Positions 8,160 to 17,130 of a stretch of 64,000 bases of DNA are shown in pieces (position 1 is the stretch's first letter; each line of letters opens with the position of its first letter). The notes beneath the pieces were generated by a model. That model did no database searches and was not told where the DNA came from. It saw only the letters and a list, made by a program, of their open reading frames with translations. The stretch comes from Lachnospiraceae bacterium UBA4260 (lineage in GTDB: Bacteria; Bacillota; Clostridia; Lachnospirales; Lachnospiraceae), in contig DGWK01000011.1 in the NCBI GenBank assembly GCA_002395235.1, positions 5,160-69,159 of the forward strand, given 5' to 3'. Both the position numbers and the translations under genes were made by a program.

Positions 8160-8229
8160 TGTTCGGGAAATGCACCACACTAAAGTGATGAATTATATGA
8201 GACTAGTAAGTGATCAGGAGGAAACAGTA

Positions 8230-9264
8230 ATGGTTGCGAAGAAAGACATTGATTGGGGTAACCTGGGATTCAGTTATCATGTGACAGATAAGAGATATGT
8301 GTCCATGTATCAGAACGGCAAATGGGATGACGGCGCTCTCATTTCTGATGACAAGATCGTAATGAGCGAGGACGCCGGCGTTCTTCAGTATTCCCAGTCG
8401 GTCTTTGAGGGACTTAAGGCTTACGAGACGGAAGACGGACACATCGTATGTTTCCGCCCCGACCTCAACGCGCAGAGAATGTATGATTCGGCGCTGCGTC
8501 TTGAGATGCCTCCGTTCCCTGTGGACAGATTTGTCGAAGCCGTCAAGGAGACCGTCAAGGCCAATGAGGCGTGGGTTCCTCCGTACGGCACAGGCGCTAC
8601 TCTTTATATCCGCCCTTACATGTTCGGAATCAGCCCTGTAATCGGCGTTAAGCCCGCAGACGATTACATGTTCCGTATCTTTACAACGCCGGTAGGCCCT
8701 TACTTCAAGGGCGGCGCGAAGCCGATCGTCGTCCGCGTCAGTGATTTTGACCGCGCGGCCCCCAGAGGAACCGGCCACATCAAGGCGGGCCTCAACTATG
8801 CGATGAGCCTTCACGCTATTGTGGACGCGCATAAGCAGGGCTTTGCGGAGAATATTTACCTGGATCCCGCGACAAGGACCAAACTCGAAGAGACAGGCGG
8901 CGCCAATATCCTTCTGGTAGATCAGGACAACACGCTGGTCATCCCCGCTTCCGACAGCATTCTTCCTTCCATCACACGCCGCTCCATCCACTATGTGGCA
9001 GAGCATTACCTGGGCATGAAGGTGGTCGAGAGAGAGGTCCTTCTGTCCGAGGTCGAGGCCGGCGAGTTCAAGGAGTGCGGACTCTGCGGCACGGCGGCAG
9101 TCATCTCCCCGATCGGCAAGATCAATGACCACGGCAAGGAAATCGAATTCTCCAACGGCATGGAGAAGATGGGCCCTGTCATGCAGAAGCTGTATGACAC
9201 TCTTACAGGCATCCAGATGGGCAGGATTGAAGCTCCCGAAGGATGGATCGTAAGAATTGACTGA
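8230..9264 (+). CDS. ilvE: Branched-chain amino acid aminotransferase
   Basis: This 344-residue fold-type IV PLP aminotransferase transfers amino groups between Val, Leu or Ile and 2-oxoglutarate. The PLP lysine is in TGHIKAGLNYAMS, and the signature region LEETGGANILLV and CGTAAVISP are present. I prefer the ATG at 8230, where AGGAGG (8216-8221) has eight-base spacing, over an in-frame ATG at 8170 without a site. Length and motifs match the IlvE branch that ends GWIVRID. It is followed by a long hairpin and is probably monocistronic. Confidence 0.92.
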   Translation: MVAKKDIDWGNLGFSYHVTDKRYVSMYQNGKWDDGALISDDKIVMSEDAGVLQYSQSVFEGLKAYETEDGHIVCFRPDLNAQRMYDSALRLEMPPFPVDRFVEAVKETVKANEAWVPPYGTGATLYIRPYMFGISPVIGVKPADDYMFRIFTTPVGPYFKGGAKPIVVRVSDFDRAAPRGTGHIKAGLNYAMSLHAIVDAHKQGFAENIYLDPATRTKLEETGGANILLVDQDNTLVIPASDSILPSITRRSIHYVAEHYLGMKVVEREVLLSEVEAGEFKECGLCGTAAVISPIGKINDHGKEIEFSNGMEKMGPVMQKLYDTLTGIQMGRIEAPEGWIVRID

Positions 9265-9307
9265 CAAAGCCCCTCAGTGAGAAAATCGGGAATCTGAAAG
9301 TGTATGA

Positions 9308-9350
9308 GAATGCCTCCTGCAAAGCCCGAAACGGCTTTGGGGAGGCATTC
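9308..9350 (+). terminator. Long hairpin after ilvE
   Basis: Arms GAATGCCTCC/GGAGGCATTC and CAAAGCC/GGCTTTG stack with a 2x1 internal loop around a six-base loop. There is no U-tract, so termination may be weak, or the element may insulate the next promoter. Confidence 0.5.
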
Positions 9351-9404
9351 ATGCGGGGAAAGAACAGGATCTGCATGCGGTCTGCCCATAAAAGTCCGCA
9401 AATA

Positions 9405-9413
9405 TGGTACAAT
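9405..9413 (+). promoter_or_regulatory. Extended -10 promoter for the cytidylyltransferase gene
   Basis: TGGTACAAT forms an extended -10 (TG-n-TACAAT) about 40 bases upstream of the start codon; no convincing -35 is visible. Confidence 0.5.
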
Positions 9414-9452
9414 AGAGCGAACTATAAATATACACTCAAGGAGGTTCTCTAT

Positions 9453-10190
9453 ATGAAGGCATTAATTCTGGCAGCAGGATTTGGCAGAAGACTTCAGCCT
9501 ATAACTAATACCATGCCCAAGTCCATGGTCAAGGTAAACGGAACGCCGCTTCTTTGCAATGCGCTGAACAATGTCACGGCCTGCGGGATCACGGAGATCG
9601 GGATCGTCGTCGGTCACATGGCAGATTATATAAAGGAAAACATCGGCGACGAGTGGAACGGAGTGCCGGTTCGATATTTTGAAAACGAAAGATATCTGGA
9701 GACCAACAACGTCGTCTCCCTCTACAAAGCAATCGATTTCTGCGATGACGATATGATCATGCTCGAGTGTGACATCTATTATCACAAGGAAATGATTGAG
9801 AAGCTTCTTGAGGGCAAAGGCGAGTGCTCTATTTTGGTGAGCCCTTTCAATCCGGAGACCATGGACGGGTCCGTGATTCGCGTCGACGGCGACAAGGCGC
9901 TGGAGCTGATCCTGGGCAAATGGCAGGGAGAGGACTTCGATTACGCGCCTACCCGCAAGACCGTCAATATGTACAAGTTCGAGAAGGACTTCGTAAAGAA
10001 TAAATATATGCCCCTGATCCGCTGGTACGTGGAGTGCATGGGAGAGAACAGTTATTATGAAAAGGTTCTCGGAAGCCTCATGTATTACCGCGAGTGCGAT
10101 TTCCGGATCGTGGAAGTTCCGGAGGAGATGTGGTGCGAGGTCGACGACGCCCAGGATCTGGCGAGGGCCAGGGCGAGATTCGGAGAATGA
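9453..10190 (+). CDS. LicC-like phosphocholine cytidylyltransferase
   Basis: This 245-residue nucleotidyltransferase has the N-terminal signature LILAAGFGRRLQP, then MPKSMVKVNG, which binds the NTP phosphates; DDMIMLECDIYY carries the metal-binding Asp. Size and overall pattern fit LicC-type enzymes, which activate phosphocholine to CDP-choline for decorating teichoic or capsular polymers. A LicD-like transferase lies 4 kb downstream. Start chosen at 9453 because AAGGAGG lies eight bases upstream. Other sugar-phosphate nucleotidyltransferases share these motifs, so the substrate is inferred. Confidence 0.72.
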   Translation: MKALILAAGFGRRLQPITNTMPKSMVKVNGTPLLCNALNNVTACGITEIGIVVGHMADYIKENIGDEWNGVPVRYFENERYLETNNVVSLYKAIDFCDDDMIMLECDIYYHKEMIEKLLEGKGECSILVSPFNPETMDGSVIRVDGDKALELILGKWQGEDFDYAPTRKTVNMYKFEKDFVKNKYMPLIRWYVECMGENSYYEKVLGSLMYYRECDFRIVEVPEEMWCEVDDAQDLARARARFGE

Positions 10191-10198
10191 AATAACGT

Positions 10199-10222
10199 AG
10201 CGGCTCGCTCTGCGAGCCTTGA
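10199..10222 (+). repeat. Partial copy of dispersed hairpin element before iorA
   Basis: GGCTCGC-TCT-GCGAGCC followed by TTGAA matches the third hairpin of the leader element found before ddl and plsC. The ribosome site of iorA (AAAGAGG) follows directly. Confidence 0.7.
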
Positions 10223-10245
10223 AAACAGAGAAAGAGGTACTGATT

Positions 10246-12000
10246 ATGAGCGAGAAGAAAATGATGCTCGGCAACGCGGCGATCGCCAGAGGCGTCTGGG
10301 AGGCCGGCGCCAAGGTCTCATCGGCCTATCCCGGCACGCCCAGCACGGAGATCAGCGAGGAACTGGTAAAGTATCCCGGCGTTTACGCGGAGTGGGCGCC
10401 CAACGAGAAAGTTGCCGCGGAGGTGGCGATTGGCGCTTCCATCAGCGGCGTGAGATCTTTCTGCACCATGAAGATGGTCGGACTGAATGTAGCGGCGGAC
10501 CCGCTGTATTCTTTCTCTTACATCGGCTGCAACGGTGGACTGGTCGCAGTCGTTGCTGATGATCCCGGCCTTTACAGCTCCCAGAACGAGCAGGACACCA
10601 GAATGGTGTGCCGCGCGGCGGCGATTCCCTGCATGGAGCCTGCGGATTCCCAGGAGGCAAAAGATTACATTAAATACGCCTATGAGATCAGCGAGAAGTT
10701 CGACACCCCGGTCATAGTCAGGACGACGACCCGCCTTGCGCACTCCCAGTGTGAAGTTGAGCTGTGCGAGCGCGAGGAGATCCCGGACAAGCCGTACGAG
10801 AGAGATATTCAGAAGCATGTCATGATGCCAGGCATGGCCAAGAAGCGCCATGTGGTCGTCGAGCAGCGCATGAAGGACCTCGCGGAGTATGCCAATACAG
10901 CTCCCTTCAATAAGGTCGAGATGGGCGATATGACGCTGGACGGCAAGAAGGTGGGCTTTATCACGGAAGGCATCGCTTACCAGTATGTCAAAGAAGTGTG
11001 CCCGAACGCCTCGATCCTCAAGCTCGGCATGTGCCATCCGCTTCCTAAGAAGCTCATCGAGGACTTCGCGTCCAAGGTAGATGTGCTCTATATTTTCGAA
11101 GAGCTGGAGCCCGTGGTGGAAGAGCAGGTCAAGTCCTGGGGCATTTCCTGCATCGGCAAGGAGATCTTCACGATTCAGGGCGAATACAGCGCCAACATGA
11201 TCAGAGAGAAAGTTCTCGGAATGGACCTTGGAATCAAGGCTGCGCCTCAGATCCCGCCCAGACCTCCGATTCTCTGTCCGGGATGCCCGCACCGCGCGAC
11301 TTTCTCTGTTTTGAGCAAGCTGAAGATCCACGCGGCCGGCGATATCGGCTGCTATACGCTGGGAGCGCTGGCGCCTCTGTCCGTCGTAGACACGACGGTC
11401 TGCATGGGATCGAGCATCTCCTCCCTGCATGGCATGGAAAAAGCCAAGGGACACGATTATATCAAGAACTGGGTGGCAGTGATCGGTGATTCCACGTTCA
11501 TGCACACGGGAATCAACTCCCTGATCAATATGTTCTACAACCAGTCCCACGGCACAGTCATCATCCTTGACAACCGCACGACCGGCATGACCGGCCACCA
11601 GGACCACCCCGCGACCGGAAAGACCCTTTCCGGCGAGATCGTGCCTGCAGTTGATTTCACCAAGCTGTGCAACGGCATCGGCATCACAAACGTGCACGAA
11701 GTCAATCCCTTCGACCTTGACGCGCTGACCAAGGTCATCAAGGAAGAAGTGAACAAGGACGAGCTTTCCGTCATCATCGCGAAGGCACCCTGCGCGCTGC
11801 TCAAGGACCAGAAGCACCCTTACAAAGTGGAGCCTGTTCCGGAGAAATGTGTGCACTGCGGCGCCTGCCTGCGGCCCGGCTGCCCTGCTCTGACAAAGAG
11901 AGAAGACGGCTCGATCGCGATCGACAAGACCATGTGCAACGGCTGCGGCCTGTGCATGAGCCTGTGCAAATTCGGCGCTCTGCAGCAGGTTAAGGCCTGA
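10246..12000 (+). CDS. iorA: Indolepyruvate:ferredoxin oxidoreductase, alpha subunit
   Basis: This 584-residue subunit oxidatively decarboxylates aryl 2-oxo acids (indolepyruvate, phenylpyruvate) to aryl-acetyl-CoA with ferredoxin as acceptor. An N-terminal pyrimidine-binding thiamine domain (SSAYPGTPSTEI) is followed by the C-terminal TPP-binding domain with CPGCPHRATF, GDIGCYTLG and GDSTFMHTG. The C-terminus has two 4Fe-4S motifs, CVHCGACLRPGCP and CNGCGLCMSLC. The start at 10246 is preceded by AAAGAGG. iorB follows after 18 bases. The small hairpin repeat in its leader is noted separately. Confidence 0.95.
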   Translation: MSEKKMMLGNAAIARGVWEAGAKVSSAYPGTPSTEISEELVKYPGVYAEWAPNEKVAAEVAIGASISGVRSFCTMKMVGLNVAADPLYSFSYIGCNGGLVAVVADDPGLYSSQNEQDTRMVCRAAAIPCMEPADSQEAKDYIKYAYEISEKFDTPVIVRTTTRLAHSQCEVELCEREEIPDKPYERDIQKHVMMPGMAKKRHVVVEQRMKDLAEYANTAPFNKVEMGDMTLDGKKVGFITEGIAYQYVKEVCPNASILKLGMCHPLPKKLIEDFASKVDVLYIFEELEPVVEEQVKSWGISCIGKEIFTIQGEYSANMIREKVLGMDLGIKAAPQIPPRPPILCPGCPHRATFSVLSKLKIHAAGDIGCYTLGALAPLSVVDTTVCMGSSISSLHGMEKAKGHDYIKNWVAVIGDSTFMHTGINSLINMFYNQSHGTVIILDNRTTGMTGHQDHPATGKTLSGEIVPAVDFTKLCNGIGITNVHEVNPFDLDALTKVIKEEVNKDELSVIIAKAPCALLKDQKHPYKVEPVPEKCVHCGACLRPGCPALTKREDGSIAIDKTMCNGCGLCMSLCKFGALQQVKA

Positions 12001-12018
12001 GAGACGGGAGGTAAGAGA

Positions 12019-12588
12019 ATGGAAACAAAGAATATTATGATCGTAGGCGTCGGCGGACAGGGAACCCTGCTCACCAGCCGTATTCTCGGCGGCGTCATGG
12101 AGAACGCCGGCTATCAGGTCAAGGTCTCGGAAGTACACGGCATGGCGCAGCGCGGAGGCAGCGTTGTTACCTTCGTCCGCTACGGCGACAATGTGGCGGA
12201 GCCGATCGTGGAAGAGGGACAGGCCGATGTCCTGATCGCTTTTGAGAAACTCGAGGCGATGCGCTACGCGAACTTCCTCAAAAAGGACGGCGTCCTGATC
12301 GTCAACGACTGGCGCATCGATCCCATCAGCGTAGTCATGGGCGCGGCAAAATATCCCGAAAACATCATTGAGAACCTTGAAAAAGAGTACAAGGTCTACA
12401 GAATCGACGCCATGGACGAGGCCCTTCGCCTGGGCAACTCCCGCGTCTTCAACAATGTCGTTCTGGGTCTGGCCGCCAGGCACATGGACTTCACGAGAGA
12501 AGAGTGGCTGAAGGTCATCGAGGAGAAGGTTCCGCCCAAGACGGTGGAGATCAACACCAAGGCGTTCCTTGTGGGATACGAGAAATAA
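12019..12588 (+). CDS. iorB: Indolepyruvate:ferredoxin oxidoreductase, beta subunit
   Basis: This 189-residue protein is the gamma-like (beta) subunit that completes the IorAB heterodimer. It has the glycine-rich IVGVGGQGTLL near the N-terminus, VSEVHGMAQRGGSV near residue 40, and a mid-region dinucleotide-like fold typical of 2-oxoacid oxidoreductase gamma domains. A GGGAGG site sits just before ATG. It is co-transcribed with iorA. paaK and the ACT protein, which often accompany iorAB, lie 6.5 kb away in the same orientation. Confidence 0.94.
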   Translation: METKNIMIVGVGGQGTLLTSRILGGVMENAGYQVKVSEVHGMAQRGGSVVTFVRYGDNVAEPIVEEGQADVLIAFEKLEAMRYANFLKKDGVLIVNDWRIDPISVVMGAAKYPENIIENLEKEYKVYRIDAMDEALRLGNSRVFNNVVLGLAARHMDFTREEWLKVIEEKVPPKTVEINTKAFLVGYEK

Positions 12589-12612
12589 AAGTCGGAAAGG
12601 CCGGTTCAGGCC

Positions 12613-12685
12613 GTGTGTCACGGGGACGTATCTACTGACACATTTTGTTTCAAAATGTGTCAGTAGATACGTCCCCGTGACACAC
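12613..12685. repeat. Perfect 35-bp-arm palindrome (REPIN-like)
   Basis: Arms at 12613-12647 and 12651-12685 are perfect reverse complements around a TTT loop. Each arm contains the motif TGTGTCACGGGGACGTATCT followed by ACTGACACA, which recurs once, with one mismatch, directly after mfd at 43372. It lies just after iorB and before the rpsF promoter and could also terminate iorAB. Confidence 0.9.
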
Positions 12686-12704
12686 ATGACACTCAAAAAA
12701 ACGC

Positions 12705-12733
12705 TTGCAACGGGACAAATTCTATGGTAAGCT
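12705..12733 (+). promoter_or_regulatory. Promoter for rpsF-ssb-rpsR
   Basis: TTGCAA (12705-12710) and an extended -10 TGG-TAAGCT (12725-12733) have 17-base spacing. An inverted pair CGGGACAAAT/ATTTGTCCCG (12711-12720, 12747-12756) brackets the -10 and the likely start point and may be an operator. Confidence 0.55.
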
Positions 12734-12770
12734 TATCTTCCGTGGGATTTGTCCCGCTATTTTTTCCTTG

Positions 12771-12796
12771 CTCTCACCGGCGAGTGAGGGCCAGAG
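12771..12796 (+). promoter_or_regulatory. Candidate S6:S18 autoregulatory leader hairpin
   Basis: Just upstream of rpsF, CTCAC and GTGAG pair around CGGCGA, giving a short hairpin with a CCG in or next to the loop. Leaders of rpsF in many bacteria carry a CCG-containing structure bound by the S6:S18 complex. Position fits, but the match is short. Confidence 0.35.
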
Positions 12797-12818
12797 ACCA
12801 GAAGGAGGTAAAGAACAC

Positions 12819-13109
12819 ATGAGCAAATACGAGTTAGCCGTTGTTGTCAATGCGCAGATTGACGATGAAACAAGGACAGCCGTAGTCGACAGATGCAAGA
12901 ACCTGATCGCCCGTTTCGGCGGCGAGGTCGGTGAAGTCGAAGACTGGGGAAAGAAGAAGCTCGCTTATGAGATTCAGAAGATGAACGAAGCGTACTACTA
13001 CTTCATTCCTTTTGAGGCTGAAGGCACTGCGATCCACGAGATCGAGAGCCGCATGCGCATTATGGACAATGTCATCAGATATCTGTGTGTTAAGAAGGAC
13101 GAAGCTTAA
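12819..13109 (+). CDS. rpsF: 30S ribosomal protein S6
   Basis: This 96-residue protein has the typical S6 start MSKYELAVVVNAQID and GKKKLAYEIQKMNEAYYY, and binds the central domain of 16S rRNA with S18. AAGGAGG (12802-12808) supports the ATG at 12819; an upstream in-frame extension lacks homology. It heads the classic rpsF-ssb-rpsR operon, with gaps of 18 and 53 bases. Confidence 0.96.
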   Translation: MSKYELAVVVNAQIDDETRTAVVDRCKNLIARFGGEVGEVEDWGKKKLAYEIQKMNEAYYYFIPFEAEGTAIHEIESRMRIMDNVIRYLCVKKDEA

Positions 13110-13127
13110 CAGAAAGCAGAGGTCAGA

Positions 13128-13679
13128 ATGAACAAAGTAATCTTAATGGGGCGACTGACAAGAGACCCCGAGATCAGATATACACAGGGCGACAATTCCA
13201 TGTGCATCGCCAGATATACACTGGCAGTTGACAGAAGATTCAGCCGTAACGCCGGTAATGACGGCAACAACGCGGATTTCATTCCCTGCGTTGCCTTCGG
13301 AAAATCCGGTGAGTTCGTTGAGAAATATCTCAAAAAGGGAACGAAAATGGCCGTTACCGGTCGTATTCAGACCGGCAGTTACACCAATAAGGACGGCGTC
13401 AAGGTCTATACTACGGAAGTAGTCGTTGAGGACCAGGAGTTCGCGGAGAGCAAGAATGCTGCTTCCGGCGGAAACTATGGCGGAAACGGTAATTATGGTG
13501 GAAACAGCAACTATAATGGTGGAAACGGCAGCTACGGCGGAAATGGCGGTAACAACAGCTACAGCGGAAACGGCGGCGGAGCGAGCCGTCCTTCCCAGCA
13601 GAGCGCTGATACTTCTGACAGCCTTGACGGATTTATGAATATTCCGGACGGAATTGACGAGGAACTTCCTTTCGCCTGA
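13128..13679 (+). CDS. ssb: Single-stranded DNA-binding protein
   Basis: This 183-residue SSB protects single strands in replication and recruits partners through its C-terminal tip. Residues 1-110 form the OB fold ([33 protein letters not shown]). A flexible linker follows, built of NYGG/SYGG-type Gly-Asn repeats. The acidic tail reads [10 protein letters not shown], so the usual terminal Pro-Phe is followed by an extra Ala. It lies between rpsF and rpsR, the standard arrangement. Confidence 0.95.
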   Translation: MNKVILMGRLTRDPEIRYTQGDNSMCIARYTLAVDRRFSRNAGNDGNNADFIPCVAFGKSGEFVEKYLKKGTKMAVTGRIQTGSYTNKDGVKVYTTEVVVEDQEFAESKNAASGGNYGGNGNYGGNSNYNGGNGSYGGNGGNNSYSGNGGGASRPSQQSADTSDSLDGFMNIPDGIDEELPFA

Positions 13680-13732
13680 TCGGGCTTTTACGCCAGACCG
13701 GCTGTGTACCTGAAATAATACAGGAGGTTAAT

Positions 13733-13990
13733 ATGGCTTATACCGAGAGAAAAGAAGCGCCCTTCAGAAAAAGAGGCGGCTTCCATAGAAAAAAGAAAGT
13801 CTGCGTATTTTGCGGCAAAGACAATGCGATCGATTATAAGGACGTCGCAAAGCTTCACAAGTATGTGTCTGAGAGCGGCAAGATCCTTCCCAGACGGATC
13901 ACCGGTACTTGCGCAACTCACCAGAGAGCGCTGACCGCTACGATCAAGAGAGCCCGTCATCTGGCTCTTATGCCCTACACAGAGCGCTGA
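13733..13990 (+). CDS. rpsR: 30S ribosomal protein S18
   Basis: This 85-residue basic protein has the S18 core ([19 protein letters not shown], then LPRRITGT and [14 protein letters not shown]). It binds 16S rRNA together with S6. AGGAGG sits six bases before ATG. An intrinsic terminator follows at 14026. Confidence 0.96.
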   Translation: MAYTERKEAPFRKRGGFHRKKKVCVFCGKDNAIDYKDVAKLHKYVSESGKILPRRITGTCATHQRALTATIKRARHLALMPYTER

Positions 13991-14025
13991 GCGAGAGGGT
14001 AGCGCAGGGTAAATGCAGAGAATTC

Positions 14026-14070
14026 AGAGGCCTTCTTCCTGACAGTTTGGGAAGAGGGCCTTTCTTATTT
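14026..14070 (+). terminator. Terminator of rpsF-ssb-rpsR
   Basis: AGAGGCCTTCTTCC pairs with GGGAAGAGGGCCTTT across a short loop and is followed by T-rich sequence. Confidence 0.85.
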
Positions 14071-14151
14071 CACTTTTTTGCGGGAGCGATTAGTGATATA
14101 TTGTAGGTATGTATTAATATCACAGGAAATACGATTTCTGAGAGGAGAGAC

Positions 14152-15102
14152 ATGAAACTGGAAATAGAAGATTCCTTTTATCAGGAAGAAGAAAGATGCG
14201 GCTACCTGGTCAGTGCCCATATGAAAAAGGTCTGGGCTGTGGAACTGGATCTTCTCTATCAGCTGGATCAGGTCTGTAAGAAATACGGGATCAAGTACTA
14301 CGCGTCCGGCGGGACGATCCTCGGCGCGGAGAGACATAAGGGAATGATCCCCTGGGATGACGACATTGACCTGATGATGCTCAGAGATCAGTATGATCTT
14401 CTGTGCGCCCACGCGGATGAGTTTGAGGAGCCCTACTTCTTTCAGACTTTTGACACCGATGAGGGCTACTTCAGAGGGCATGCGCAGCTCAGAAACAGCA
14501 ACACGACCGGCGTCCTGCTCAGCGAAGTGAAGAAGGACGTGCCTTTTAACCAGGGAATATTCATCGATATCTTCCCTCTGGACAATGTGGTGAGAAACCG
14601 GACGCTCTGGGCAAAGCAGATGAAGCGGATCGACAAGTACAGGGAGCAGGCCAAGATCCTCTACAGGACTACGGTCGGCTTTGACGCGGAGAAAGCTTCT
14701 GCCAAGCGCAAGGCGGGCCATATGCTCATGCCTCTGCTGAGCAAATTCTACTCCTATAAAGACGCCTACAGAAAGTTTGACGAGGAATGCAGAAGGTACA
14801 ACGATATTCCCACCAAATATGTCGCGAAGATCAGCTATGATCCCTACGGCATGAAGATGTATGACCTGCGCTCCGAATTTGACGATACGGTCTATCTGGA
14901 CTTTGAGATGCTCAAGGTCCCGGTGCCCAAGGGATACAAGGTGCATCTGCGCCGCCAGTTTGGTGATTACAACAAATTCGTGATCGGAAGCAGTGATCAC
15001 GGGGAACTGATTCTGGATCCCGATACTCCTTATAAAGAGTGGATCCGAAAGTATCGCGAGAACCCGGAGGGATTTATCAATGAGCAGAGGGGAGAGACGT
15101 AA
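14152..15102 (+). CDS. LicD-family phosphocholine transferase
   Basis: This 316-residue protein belongs to the LicD/nucleotidyltransferase-like family, which attaches phosphocholine or similar groups to surface polysaccharides. The conserved ASGGTILGAERHKG followed by IPWDDDIDLMM carries the acidic metal-binding cluster; FIDIFPLD is also diagnostic. It is probably cytoplasmic. An AGGAGA site precedes ATG. Its end overlaps gdpP by 23 bases, so the two are translated from one message. The LicC-like enzyme at 9453 would supply CDP-choline. Exact acceptor is unknown. Confidence 0.85.
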   Translation: MKLEIEDSFYQEEERCGYLVSAHMKKVWAVELDLLYQLDQVCKKYGIKYYASGGTILGAERHKGMIPWDDDIDLMMLRDQYDLLCAHADEFEEPYFFQTFDTDEGYFRGHAQLRNSNTTGVLLSEVKKDVPFNQGIFIDIFPLDNVVRNRTLWAKQMKRIDKYREQAKILYRTTVGFDAEKASAKRKAGHMLMPLLSKFYSYKDAYRKFDEECRRYNDIPTKYVAKISYDPYGMKMYDLRSEFDDTVYLDFEMLKVPVPKGYKVHLRRQFGDYNKFVIGSSDHGELILDPDTPYKEWIRKYRENPEGFINEQRGET

Positions 15103-17125
15103 GAAGAAACTGAGCGTTTTCTTTAAGATACCGCTTCTTCTGGGCCTGTTCCTCGCGGCGATCACTGTGCTTGTTTATTTCATCGACTGGCCTGTGGGCG
15201 TGATCCTCACAGTTTTTCTGGTGATCTACTTTATTTTCACGCTCTACATGTACTTCAACAACAGTGAGATCCTGCGCAGGGAGATGCTGAATTTCGCCAC
15301 TTCTTACGCGCAGATGCAGGGTGAACTGCTCAGGAGTTTCGACGTCCCGTACGCGCTTTTGGATGATACGGGCAAGATTGAGTGGATCAACGACGCCTTC
15401 GCGGCCGCTGTGCACAAGGACACCGATTACCGGCGCTCCATCACCACGATCTTCCCGACTGTCCGAAGAGAGAGCTTTCCGGGGGACGGAAAGGATATCC
15501 GGATCCAGGTGGAGTTCGAGGGCAGCAGCTACATGGCCCAGATCAAAAAACTGGATATGGCCGACCTTCTTCCCTCCAACACGATGCTGGATGAAAAAGC
15601 CAGAAAAGGGGAGTTGTATTCTCTCTTCCTCATCGATAACACGGCGGCGAGACTGGCGATTCAGGAAGTGGATGACCAGAGCATGGTGGTCGGATTTGTC
15701 TATATCGACAACTACGAGGAAGCGGTCGATACGCTCGAAGACGTCCGCAAGTCGCTGCTGGTGGCTCTGATCGACCGAAAGGTGACGAAATATTTTGCCT
15801 CCATCGACGGAATCTGCAGCAAGATGGAGAAGGACAAGTACCTGATCGTGATGCGCAAGAAAGCGCTGCGGCAATTGGAGGAGGATCACTTCGACCTTCT
15901 CGAGGACGCCAAAACAGTCAAGATCGGAAATGAGATGGCGATTACGCTCAGTATCGGAATCGGCCTTGACGGACTCTCTTACGCGCAGAATTACGAGTTC
16001 GCGAGAAACGCCATCGACCTGGCGCTGGGACGAGGGGGCGACCAGGCAGTCGTCAAGAATTCGGAGAATGTCACCTATTACGGCGGCAAGAGCAGACAGG
16101 TGGAGAAGAGCACGCGCGTAAAGGCGAGAGTCAAGGCACAGGCCCTCAAGGAGATCATAAATTCGAGGGATACGGTCTTTATCATGGGCCACCGCCTCGG
16201 GGACCCCGACAGCTTCGGAGCCGCGCTGGGCATCTACAGGATCGCCCGTACGCTGAACCGCAAGGCTTATATTGTCATCAACGAGAGGACCATATCGCTC
16301 AGGCAGGTCCTGTCGCTGTTTGAGAAGAATGAAAATTATGACAAGGATATGATCATCGACAGCATACACGCGATGGAGTATGTCACCGACAACTCCGCGC
16401 TGGTAGTCGTCGACGTCAATAAACCGAGCATCACGGAGTGCCCGGAGCTGCTCAAGAAGTGCAAGTCGATCGTGGTACTGGACCACCACAGACAGGGCAA
16501 AGAAGTGATCGAGAACGCGACGCTCTCCTATGTAGAGCCTTATGCGTCTTCTGCCTGTGAGATGGTATCCGAGATCCTGCAGTACACCGGCGAGAACATC
16601 AAGGTGAGACCGGAAGAAGCGGATGCGATCTACGGCGGTATCGTTGTGGACACCAATAATTTCACCAACAGGACGGGCGTGCGCACCTTCGAGGCGGCCG
16701 CGTTCCTCCGCCGCTGCGGCGCAGACGTGACCCGTGTGCGCAAACTCCTGCGGGACGATGTCGTCTCGTACAGAGCCAAAGCGGACGCGGTGTCCCACGC
16801 GCAGATCTATCTTGACGCCTATGCGATCTCCGTCTGCAGCGCGGACGACGCACAGAGCCCCACTGTAGTGGGCGCGCAGGCGGCAAATGATCTGCTCAAT
16901 ATCAAGGGCGTCAAGGCGAGCTTTGTTCTGACGCGCTATCAGAATGAAATATTTATCAGCGCCCGCTCCATCGACGAGGTCAATGTGCAGCTGATCATGG
17001 AGAAGATGGGCGGAGGCGGGCACCTCAATGTGGCGGGATGCCAGCTGGAGAACACTTCGATCGAAGAGGCAATAGAGACACTCAAGGCTACCATCAGCAA
17101 GATGACGGAGGCCGGAGACATATAA
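15080..17125 (+). CDS. gdpP: Cyclic-di-AMP phosphodiesterase GdpP
   Basis: This 681-residue membrane protein hydrolyses c-di-AMP to pApA. Two N-terminal transmembrane helices span about 13-58, then a PAS-like domain (about 80-170), a degenerate GGDEF domain (about 190-325, no GGDEF motif), and a DHH/DHHA1 module. Catalytic motifs are MGHRLGDPD (369-377), VVVDV, DHH (468-470), and the C-terminal GGGGHLNVAG. The gene overlaps licD and precedes rplI and dnaB, the gdpP-rplI-dnaB order common in Firmicutes. It links envelope and osmolyte control to growth. Confidence 0.95.
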   Translation: MSRGERRKKKLSVFFKIPLLLGLFLAAITVLVYFIDWPVGVILTVFLVIYFIFTLYMYFNNSEILRREMLNFATSYAQMQGELLRSFDVPYALLDDTGKIEWINDAFAAAVHKDTDYRRSITTIFPTVRRESFPGDGKDIRIQVEFEGSSYMAQIKKLDMADLLPSNTMLDEKARKGELYSLFLIDNTAARLAIQEVDDQSMVVGFVYIDNYEEAVDTLEDVRKSLLVALIDRKVTKYFASIDGICSKMEKDKYLIVMRKKALRQLEEDHFDLLEDAKTVKIGNEMAITLSIGIGLDGLSYAQNYEFARNAIDLALGRGGDQAVVKNSENVTYYGGKSRQVEKSTRVKARVKAQALKEIINSRDTVFIMGHRLGDPDSFGAALGIYRIARTLNRKAYIVINERTISLRQVLSLFEKNENYDKDMIIDSIHAMEYVTDNSALVVVDVNKPSITECPELLKKCKSIVVLDHHRQGKEVIENATLSYVEPYASSACEMVSEILQYTGENIKVRPEEADAIYGGIVVDTNNFTNRTGVRTFEAAAFLRRCGADVTRVRKLLRDDVVSYRAKADAVSHAQIYLDAYAISVCSADDAQSPTVVGAQAANDLLNIKGVKASFVLTRYQNEIFISARSIDEVNVQLIMEKMGGGGHLNVAGCQLENTSIEEAIETLKATISKMTEAGDI

Positions 17126-17130
17126 CGATG

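Noticed and set aside
10318..12696. A 792-codon open frame antisense to iorAB
   Set aside because: It spans two real genes and the palindrome, and shows no recognisable protein.
13441..13600. Tandem repeat array inside ssb
   Set aside because: The repeats simply encode the usual Gly/Asn-rich flexible linker of SSB and are not a CRISPR or mobile repeat.
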